Assembly: GCF_003991905.1 (NCBI RefSeq)
Contig: NZ_RSCL01000003.1
Coordinates: 153,092-217,091, forward strand
Direction of reading: 5' to 3'
Length of the DNA: 64,000 bases
Source of the DNA: Dulcicalothrix desertica PCC 7102
GTDB taxonomy: Bacteria; Cyanobacteriota; Cyanobacteriia; Cyanobacteriales; Nostocaceae
In this document: positions 54,577-61,971 of the stretch, piece by piece
Layout of the letters: each line of letters begins with the position of its first letter
Numbering within the stretch: position 1 is the first letter of the stretch
Position numbers and translations under genes: made by a program
Notes under the pieces: generated by a model
The model's database searches: none
Told to the model about the DNA's origin: nothing
Seen by the model: only the letters and a program-made list of their open reading frames with translations

Positions 54577-57114
54577 ATGACAGATTCGTTTGCGGAACTG
54601 CAAGAAATTCTCGAAACAGGTAACGTTCCTGAAGATACAAGACATATTACAGAACCTTGTCATCGGCGCCTTCTCGATGCGTTACTTGATAATGCGGTTT
54701 CTTCGGGAGATATTGCGAGTTTAGTACGTCATGTACTGCGACGAGAAGATGAAAAACAGGGTGGAAGTTCTGCAACTGTTATCAACGTATCTCGTAAACC
54801 TCGTTTTCCAAAGCGTGAAGTTTGGGAAAAAAGTAGTATCAGTATTTACAATGGCGACGATAAAGAATATTACACGATTAGCGCGCGTCCTTGGGAACCA
54901 GAATGGCTAGATATTGTAAATAAACCTCCAGATAAAGCTGTTTTTAAAGAGGAACTTCGGCGAAATTATGATTATGTCGCAGGAGACCCGTTTTTAAAGC
55001 TTATGGGTTTAGATAATTATCGCAGTGTTGGTCAACGAAGTGCGATTCATAGTATTTTGACGGCGCCTGTTGATGCTACTTTGATAATTAATCTACCTAC
55101 AGGTTCAGGAAAAAGTCTTTGCGCGCAGTTACCAGCTTTGCTAAATTCGCAACATAGAGGTGTAAGTATAGTAGTAGTGCCAACAACAGCACTAGCGATA
55201 GACCAGGAAAAAGGATTGAAGTCTATTATTAAGCATGATACGGCGTATTACAGTGATGATAGCCAAGAGGGGAAAGAACGACGTGAGGCAATACGCACAC
55301 GAATTCGTGAAGGTACTCAAAGGATAATTTTTACCTCTCCTGAAAGTTTAATGGATTCACTGGCGCCTGCGTTATACGAAGCAGCAAAGCAAGGAACGTT
55401 AAAGTACTTTATCATCGACGAAGCGCACATGGTCGAGCAGTGGGGAGATGATTTTCGTCCTGCTTTCCAAGAAATTCCAGGTTTGCGAAAAGATTTATTA
55501 CGTCTTGGTTCTTTTACAACACTACTACTAACTGCGACTCTTACTGAATCTTGCCTAGAAACCTTAGAATCATTATTTGGAAAAGACCTGAAAGTAATTT
55601 CTGCCGTACAGTTACGTCCAGAACCTTCGTACTGGTTTAACGAGTGTAGAAACGAAGAAGTTAGGGAAGAAAGATTAATTGAAGCAGTATATAATCTCCC
55701 ACGTCCTTTAATTATCTATGGAACCAAAGTTGAAGATGTTAAAAAATGGAAAAAGCAATTAGAGAAAGCAGGGTTTAAAAGATGTGACTTGATGACAGGT
55801 AAATCGACTTCTAAACAAAGATTAGAGCTAATTGAGAAATGGCGAGATAGAAAAATAGATATAGTAGTGGCAACTTCTGCATTTGGATTAGGTATTGACC
55901 AAGCAGACGTGCGTGCGGTAATTCATGTTTGTGTGCCTGAAACTATTGACAGATTTTATCAAGAAGTTGGTAGAGGTGGAAGAGACGGTAAAGCATCAAT
56001 CTCATTAACGCTGTATACAGAAAACGATATAAAAACTGCTCGTGGAATTAATGAGAAATCAGCAATCACTATTGAAAGAGGTAAAGAGCGTTGGCAAACA
56101 ATGTTTGATAGGAAAAAAAGTATAGGTGATGGTAGATATCGTGTTCCCGTCAATACACCTCCTTCTTTGCGACCAGAAGATATAGATATGGATAGCAAGC
56201 AAAATACAGCTTGGAATATCCGCACTTTAACTTTGATGAGTCGGGCAAAGTTGATTGAAATCGATTTTGAAGAACCACCACTGAAAAAAGACTTTGAGTT
56301 TGAGTCAGAAGCAGCATATGAAAAAGCATGGGAACATTACCGTAATCAGAGAGTAATTCGTATTCGTAATGAATTACATCTAGATAAATCTACCTGGGAG
56401 TCTGAAGTAGAACCAATCCGCAAGCAGCGTCAAAGCAATAGCTACAAAAATATTGAGCTAATGATAGAAGCTTTAAATGCCAAACGATGCATTTCAGAAA
56501 TCTTTCAAGAAGCCTATACAATTTTCCTACGTAATGTGGGAGAAGCAAAAAATAGAGTGAAAGTATTTCGGTCTTGTGGTGGTTGTCATGTTTGTAGGAA
56601 CAATGCGATTGAACCTTTTTCAGGAATCATGCCTGAACCTGGTGTTATATGGCAAAAACCCAATCAGCAATGGGGTGAAGAACTTGAGGGATTGTTGTGG
56701 GGTGAGAAATTGCTACTAATTTTCTATGATTCATTGGAAGAAAAAAATATAAAGCGCCAATTCAATCGAGTTTTTAAATGGTTTTTAGAACAAGGTATTA
56801 AGAACGTAATTATTCTCAAAGAATATCAGGAAAATTTGATGAAGGAGGTTAGTCGAATCCCCAATGCTTTAATTTTTCTTTGGGAAAGTTATCAACCTAT
56901 AAAAATGCCGAGCGAACCCACATTAATTTTTCATCCTCCAGGAAAAAGACTACCATTTAATTATTTATCACAAAAGAGTATGCCACAGGCGCCTAGAATA
57001 ATATTGTTACCTACAGACACTCCTGACCCTAATAGAACCGATAGAAAATTAATTGACATTTTTCCAGGACGGTATTTTAAATTTGAACTCTTCTGTATGG
57101 AGATTGGTATATGA
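54577..57114 (+). CDS. dpdF: DpdF, RecQ-like helicase of the 7-deazaguanine DNA island
   Basis: An 845-residue RecQ-like SF2 helicase. Motifs are NLPTGSGKSLCAQ (from N172), IIDEAHMVEQWGDDFRP (about 277-293), LLLTATLTE, VATSAFGLGIDQADVRAVIH and YQEVGRGGRDGKAS. A zinc-like Cys cluster SCGGCHVCRNN (about 664-676) lies in the C-terminal half. An N-terminal region of about 130 residues with no known motif precedes the helicase. It overlaps dpdG by 4 bp (ATGA), so translation is coupled. Confidence 0.87.
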   Translation: MTDSFAELQEILETGNVPEDTRHITEPCHRRLLDALLDNAVSSGDIASLVRHVLRREDEKQGGSSATVINVSRKPRFPKREVWEKSSISIYNGDDKEYYTISARPWEPEWLDIVNKPPDKAVFKEELRRNYDYVAGDPFLKLMGLDNYRSVGQRSAIHSILTAPVDATLIINLPTGSGKSLCAQLPALLNSQHRGVSIVVVPTTALAIDQEKGLKSIIKHDTAYYSDDSQEGKERREAIRTRIREGTQRIIFTSPESLMDSLAPALYEAAKQGTLKYFIIDEAHMVEQWGDDFRPAFQEIPGLRKDLLRLGSFTTLLLTATLTESCLETLESLFGKDLKVISAVQLRPEPSYWFNECRNEEVREERLIEAVYNLPRPLIIYGTKVEDVKKWKKQLEKAGFKRCDLMTGKSTSKQRLELIEKWRDRKIDIVVATSAFGLGIDQADVRAVIHVCVPETIDRFYQEVGRGGRDGKASISLTLYTENDIKTARGINEKSAITIERGKERWQTMFDRKKSIGDGRYRVPVNTPPSLRPEDIDMDSKQNTAWNIRTLTLMSRAKLIEIDFEEPPLKKDFEFESEAAYEKAWEHYRNQRVIRIRNELHLDKSTWESEVEPIRKQRQSNSYKNIELMIEALNAKRCISEIFQEAYTIFLRNVGEAKNRVKVFRSCGGCHVCRNNAIEPFSGIMPEPGVIWQKPNQQWGEELEGLLWGEKLLLIFYDSLEEKNIKRQFNRVFKWFLEQGIKNVIILKEYQENLMKEVSRIPNALIFLWESYQPIKMPSEPTLIFHPPGKRLPFNYLSQKSMPQAPRIILLPTDTPDPNRTDRKLIDIFPGRYFKFELFCMEIGI

Positions 57115-58019
57115 GTATTTTGAAAGAACCTTTGGCAACTCCTAGTAGAGTTAGAGGAATTTTTAGATATCTGTTACAAGCGAAAGGGCAAAAAGAAAAA
57201 AGAGAAGTATTAGAAAAGCTTTTGTCACCAGATGAACTGGTAAAAGATGCACCCCCGGGCCGTCCAATGTTTCGCAAAACGATTAATCAAATTAAAACTA
57301 GAACAGTAAATGAAAATATTAACATTGGTCTTTTGATTGAAGAAGAAGACGAGATAGCTATAAATCCAAGTCTTCCAGAAGATGCTAGAAATCCTCAAAT
57401 TGGCGACAAATTATTACCTGATACTCTAACTACTCTATTTTTTGCCTCTGATAACGCAGATGAAGAAGACTTTGGTCTTGTTTGCGCTTGGTTTCTAGCA
57501 CAAGATATATACGATGCTCCTGGAAACTGGGAAGCAATACAAAATCAAGTCAACGCGCAAAAAGTAGGTGAGTTGCTAAAAATGACAAACAATTCACTTT
57601 TTGGTCAGATGGATGACTGGATGTGCTATTTAGGGTTGTCTTGGGGTCATGCGTTAGAAGGACAGAAGGTTATTGTACCCGACCCTACACTTTATATAAA
57701 ACGCAATTTAAAGCGTATATTTAATGAGCAGGTCGGTACAAAAATTTTAATTAGAGAATTTATTGATAAATTAGCAGAACAATGTCCTTTATTTGAAACG
57801 GGTAAATTTCGAGATGAGATAGAAATAAATATTGGACGGCGTCAATTAAATTATCTTTCTACAAGTACAGCTTTTGCATTATTTAGATTACGCGATGAAG
57901 GTTATATTGAACTAAAAAGAGAGTCCGATGCTGACTTGATGATTTTACCAAAAGCAAATAATCGAGTTGATAGCGAAGGGCAAATTTCTCATATTATTTG
58001 GCAAGGAGAAAAACTATGA
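57111..58019 (+). CDS. dpdG: DpdG, 7-deazaguanine DNA island protein
   Basis: A 302-residue soluble protein with no enzymatic motif visible. Assignment rests on its position between DpdF and DpdH, its length, and translational coupling at both ends (ATGA overlaps at 57111 and at 58016). It contains an acidic middle (IEEEDEIAINPSLPED). The end (YLSTSTAFALFRLRDEGYIE, about 249-268) looks like a winged-helix-type fold. Function within the Dpd restriction module is unknown. Confidence 0.75.
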   Translation: MSILKEPLATPSRVRGIFRYLLQAKGQKEKREVLEKLLSPDELVKDAPPGRPMFRKTINQIKTRTVNENINIGLLIEEEDEIAINPSLPEDARNPQIGDKLLPDTLTTLFFASDNADEEDFGLVCAWFLAQDIYDAPGNWEAIQNQVNAQKVGELLKMTNNSLFGQMDDWMCYLGLSWGHALEGQKVIVPDPTLYIKRNLKRIFNEQVGTKILIREFIDKLAEQCPLFETGKFRDEIEINIGRRQLNYLSTSTAFALFRLRDEGYIELKRESDADLMILPKANNRVDSEGQISHIIWQGEKL

Positions 58020-61000
58020 GTTTTGAAAACTTTGTTTGCTGGGATTTAGAAAAAGTACGTAGGGTGATGAATGTTGAAGCAATTCAAGCAGATAATCATT
58101 TGTTTTTGGCAACTCATCATCCAATCGCAATGTACCTTCAAGACCTGATAGAGGCGCCATCACGAATTGAATATGATGAGGAGAAGTTTTTAAAAGATTT
58201 TCTTGCAGAAAATAATTTTGCTTTTGTTCCTGTTTTAGGTGGTTCTGGCACAGGTAAGTCTCATTTAATTCGCTGGTTAGCTGCAAAAATCCAATCAACT
58301 TCTAAACGTAAAGTATTATTAATTCCTAAAATTGGTACTAATTTAAAAGATATTATTATTCGCATTCTCGATGGCATGGAGGGACAAAAATTTGATGAAT
58401 ATCGTCAGCGTATCGATAGAACTAGCAATAGTTTAACAGAAATTCAAATTAGAGAAAATCTTTTAAATCAACTTGCCATAGCTATCGGACCGAATGGTCA
58501 GCATGACTATAATAATCTTAATGACAATCAACAATATATTGTTGGTGAAGATGGTTTAGAAACACTTTTATATGACAATTTTTTTCGTAGAAGTTATTGG
58601 CTTAAAGATGGAGGGATTATCCAACAATTAGTTGCTCATATTTTCGGACAAAGTGATACGGTGGAAAATATTGAAGCCAGGAAAGAGTTTTCAGTTAATG
58701 ATTTGCCAAAAAACGTAACAAATTTCAAACAAGCAGGGAGTTCTGCACAAGCATTTTATAGCTACTTGATTAGTAATGATGATATTCAAGTAGAAACTGT
58801 AAAATGGTTGAATAGGCATTTAGACAACGCAATTACAAGAGTATTAGATTTAGGTCGTGAAGACTTACAAAGACTAATGCGAGAAGTGCGCGAAACTCTT
58901 GCAGAACAAGAAATAGAACTAGTTTTATTAATCGAGGATTTCGCTAAGTTACAAGGTATTGACCGAGAAGTATTAGAAGCAGTTTTAGCACGACCCGAAC
59001 AACCAGGAAAAAAACCTTTGTGTGCGATTCGTACAGCTTTAGCTTGTACTACAGGTTATTTCGCAAGTTTTGTTGACACCATCAAACAGCGTATAACTTT
59101 CAGCGTTAATCTTGATGTTGGCACAGTTAATAATAAATCTTTAGTTACACAAGCTGATATCCAAAAATTTGTTGCCAGATATTTAAATGCGGTTCGCTTA
59201 GATGACCAAGCTATTCTTGATTGGGCAAATAATAATCAAGAACAAGATTACAAAAATGAAGCACCAGTTAGTTTTTGTAATGAGTGCAAACATCGTCAAG
59301 CTTGTGACGCAGGATTTGGAAGTATTAATGAAATTGGATTGTATCCTTTTAACAGTGAAGCATTAGAGCAAATGTTAGGTCGAGTTAATAAAGGTACTTT
59401 TAACCCTCGAATATTAATAAAGGATGTATTAAAGTATACTCTTGACAATGGATTAGAAGATATCAGAAAAGGAAGTTTTCCATCTACTAGTTTACGCGCG
59501 CATTTTGGTAATATGCGGTTAAGTGCAATAGCGCAATCAAACATTAAATCAAAAGACCCACAAAACTTTGAGCGACGTGCGGTACTTATTGATTTGTGGA
59601 CTAATAGTCAGGAGCTTTGTAATTTACCTATTGAAGTACACACTGCTTTTAATCTACCTTATATACAGGGCAACATTAATTTTGCAGAAACTAAAACAGA
59701 GCTTAATCAGGTCAGGTATACTACATCGCAATCTCAACCAAGTCAAGTTACGCAAACTCCACGTGCTGTTGAAACTCAAGGAGGGAGAGGTTACAAAGTT
59801 GACTCAAAAACTTCAATAGAAACAACTGAGCAAAGCGAGGCAGAAATTCCAGAAAAGTTACAAGAACAGATAAGAATTTTAGATAACTGGAACAATCAAG
59901 GTATTTTACCTCAAGATTTAGCAGCATATTTACGTGAATTTATTTACCCTGCAATAATTGCCAGAATTCAATGGGATGATGAACTTTTATTAGGAAAGGT
60001 TTTTGCAAGTAGCACTAGCAAATATTTTAAGCAAAGAAATATAGTTTACTATAGTCCTAGAGTAACAAGAGAAACAATATCTGGGGTTAAATTATCGCTT
60101 CCTCTAAACCCTAATGACTCCGATGAGTTTAGAGAAACAGCCATAGCATTTCAAGCTATCTTACAATATAAGTATTATAAGAACTGGAAGTTTCCAGACG
60201 GTGACTACTACTTCCGTATTTACAGCAAGCTACTTGATAAATGGAGTCAGTATGTACTAAATACTATCCGTCTTTACGACCGTGAGTCAGGAGAAGTTTG
60301 GAACCCAGTACCAGCAGCAGTAGAATTATTAGCAATAGCTGCAACAATGGCAGGACACGCAACTAATTCTCTAGAAAACTTGATTAATGCGTTATTTCTT
60401 GATTTAGATAGAGACGATGCAACTCGCAGTCAAAGTTGGAAGAAGCTTTATGATTCTCTTAAAAAACAACGTGATGACTTATTAGAAGTTGTTAGAAGTC
60501 GAATTGCTTGCACAAAAGGTAGTTCACCTCAATTTCAAATTATCGATGTTGTTCAAATTATCGAACCCTTAGAAAAAGTCAGAAAGTCATGGAAACCCCA
60601 ATGCGAAATTCCTTTAGATTTTGGCGATAAATTTCCAGAAATCTCTAAAGCACGTCAGCAGGTAGATCAGTTACTGGAACAAGCAATTCAAGAAGAATAT
60701 GACCGTCAGTTTAAAAGCTATAACTTGTTGATATCCGACTTAGGTGAAGATATTAAGAAAACAGAAGTTCTTGATGCTGTAAAATCAGCATTAGAACATG
60801 CACAAGACGCAGCTGTATTACGTGGTGGTAAAAGCGCTGAGGAATTAACAAAAGTTATCGATCAATTCCGTCGCACTGCAATCACTAAATATCAGGACGT
60901 AATGAAGCGCGTTCAAACAGAGAAAGAAGCAGGGAACGATTCGGGCAAAATATTGCAGCTTCTAAGCGAAGATTTTCAAAAAGTCATTTTCGATTCTTCA

Positions 61001-61162
61001 CAATTTTTGCGGTATACAAATAATTTTCTAGATGCTTCGATTTTAAAAGCGCGAGAGTCTATTAATGATTTAGAGGAATTTGAAGGAGGTTCTATAGAAT
61101 CTTGCTATCAAGGGATTAAAGAAGATTTAGCTGATTTGCAAAGTTTGATTAATGAAATTTAA
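58016..61162 (+). CDS. dpdH: DpdH, large P-loop ATPase of the 7-deazaguanine DNA island
   Basis: The protein has 1048 residues from the ATG at 58016; AAGGAG lies 7 bp before it, and an earlier TTG in frame is less likely. A P-loop LGGSGTGKSHLIRWL (about 74-88) and a Walker-B-like VLLIEDFAKLQG (about 304-315) define an AAA+/STAND-type ATPase. A Cys cluster FCNECKHRQAC (about 420-430) may bind zinc. The C-terminal half is helical with likely coiled coils. It resembles anti-phage ATPases that couple target sensing to other subunits. It is 11 bp from dpdI. Confidence 0.83.
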   Translation: MSFENFVCWDLEKVRRVMNVEAIQADNHLFLATHHPIAMYLQDLIEAPSRIEYDEEKFLKDFLAENNFAFVPVLGGSGTGKSHLIRWLAAKIQSTSKRKVLLIPKIGTNLKDIIIRILDGMEGQKFDEYRQRIDRTSNSLTEIQIRENLLNQLAIAIGPNGQHDYNNLNDNQQYIVGEDGLETLLYDNFFRRSYWLKDGGIIQQLVAHIFGQSDTVENIEARKEFSVNDLPKNVTNFKQAGSSAQAFYSYLISNDDIQVETVKWLNRHLDNAITRVLDLGREDLQRLMREVRETLAEQEIELVLLIEDFAKLQGIDREVLEAVLARPEQPGKKPLCAIRTALACTTGYFASFVDTIKQRITFSVNLDVGTVNNKSLVTQADIQKFVARYLNAVRLDDQAILDWANNNQEQDYKNEAPVSFCNECKHRQACDAGFGSINEIGLYPFNSEALEQMLGRVNKGTFNPRILIKDVLKYTLDNGLEDIRKGSFPSTSLRAHFGNMRLSAIAQSNIKSKDPQNFERRAVLIDLWTNSQELCNLPIEVHTAFNLPYIQGNINFAETKTELNQVRYTTSQSQPSQVTQTPRAVETQGGRGYKVDSKTSIETTEQSEAEIPEKLQEQIRILDNWNNQGILPQDLAAYLREFIYPAIIARIQWDDELLLGKVFASSTSKYFKQRNIVYYSPRVTRETISGVKLSLPLNPNDSDEFRETAIAFQAILQYKYYKNWKFPDGDYYFRIYSKLLDKWSQYVLNTIRLYDRESGEVWNPVPAAVELLAIAATMAGHATNSLENLINALFLDLDRDDATRSQSWKKLYDSLKKQRDDLLEVVRSRIACTKGSSPQFQIIDVVQIIEPLEKVRKSWKPQCEIPLDFGDKFPEISKARQQVDQLLEQAIQEEYDRQFKSYNLLISDLGEDIKKTEVLDAVKSALEHAQDAAVLRGGKSAEELTKVIDQFRRTAITKYQDVMKRVQTEKEAGNDSGKILQLLSEDFQKVIFDSSQFLRYTNNFLDASILKARESINDLEEFEGGSIESCYQGIKEDLADLQSLINEI

Positions 61163-61173
61163 GGAATAATAGA

Positions 61174-61869
61174 ATGCTTTTAGACAAAGCTCAGGAATTT
61201 ATTGAATTATGCGAAATCAAGAAAACTAAACAAAAATTTGCTAGTAATCTTGACACTTTCAAATCGAAACAAAGACAAATAAATGAAGCGGTTAATACTA
61301 TTCGTCCAGTTATTGAAGCTTTAAAAGCTTTCCGTAAACGAGAGATATTAAATGATGTGGCGCCAACAACGAGTGATTTATTAGCTACTATAACCGAAGC
61401 TGAAAAAAAATTTAATGAAAATTCTGATTCAATTATTGATTTTAAAGTCAACACTTTAAAGTCAAGAATCGAAACTCTAAAAAAAATCCTAGAGCAGCAG
61501 TTAATTCAATCTTGGAAAACCTATTTAAATGATAATATGCCTAGTACAAATAATGAAGTACTAAATGTAATGGCAAAATTTGATGAATTCAAACAAACTG
61601 TTAACGAAATTCGGAATTTAGATAAAGAGATAAAGGAAGTTAACTATCCTAAAAACGATGCTGAATTTACCAAACATGAAGGCAAAATCAAACAATTAAA
61701 GCTGTGCTGGGATGTCGAATCAGATAAATTTCCCGAAACAATATTGCAGTTCCTGAAAGATGCAGCTAACCCCAATAAAGGTGCCTCTCTAAATCTTCTC
61801 ACCACCGAGGTTAAAGATTGGATTGAGAAGTATAATATTTCTGATTCGTTAAAAATCCGCTTAACTTAG
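61174..61869 (+). CDS. dpdI: DpdI, coiled-coil protein of the 7-deazaguanine DNA island
   Basis: A 231-residue, highly charged and helical protein (SNLDTFKSKQRQINEAVNTI, then FDEFKQTVNEIRNLDKEIKE), rich in coiled coil. No catalytic motif is seen. It follows dpdH by 11 bp and occupies the dpdI position, so the name is by synteny; direct sequence evidence is weak. It may bridge DpdH and DpdJ. Confidence 0.62.
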   Translation: MLLDKAQEFIELCEIKKTKQKFASNLDTFKSKQRQINEAVNTIRPVIEALKAFRKREILNDVAPTTSDLLATITEAEKKFNENSDSIIDFKVNTLKSRIETLKKILEQQLIQSWKTYLNDNMPSTNNEVLNVMAKFDEFKQTVNEIRNLDKEIKEVNYPKNDAEFTKHEGKIKQLKLCWDVESDKFPETILQFLKDAANPNKGASLNLLTTEVKDWIEKYNISDSLKIRLT

Positions 61870-61878
61870 ATATCTTAT

Positions 61879-61950
61879 GTCATTAGTAGTGTAACGAAGC
61901 ATCTTCTAATTCTCATTATCTCAAAGATTCTTCGCTACGCTACTAATGAC
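61879..61950. repeat. 72-bp imperfect inverted repeat between dpdI and dpdJ
   Basis: GTCATTAGTAGTGTAACGAAGC at the left matches, with few mismatches, the complement of GCTTCGCTACGCTACTAATG at the right (the right arm reads TTCGCTACGCTACTAATGAC). It fills most of the 102-bp gap and could act as an internal terminator or an RNA hairpin that sets dpdJ expression below dpdI. Confidence 0.7.
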
Positions 61951-61971
61951 AATACTTACTTTTTGGGTTAT

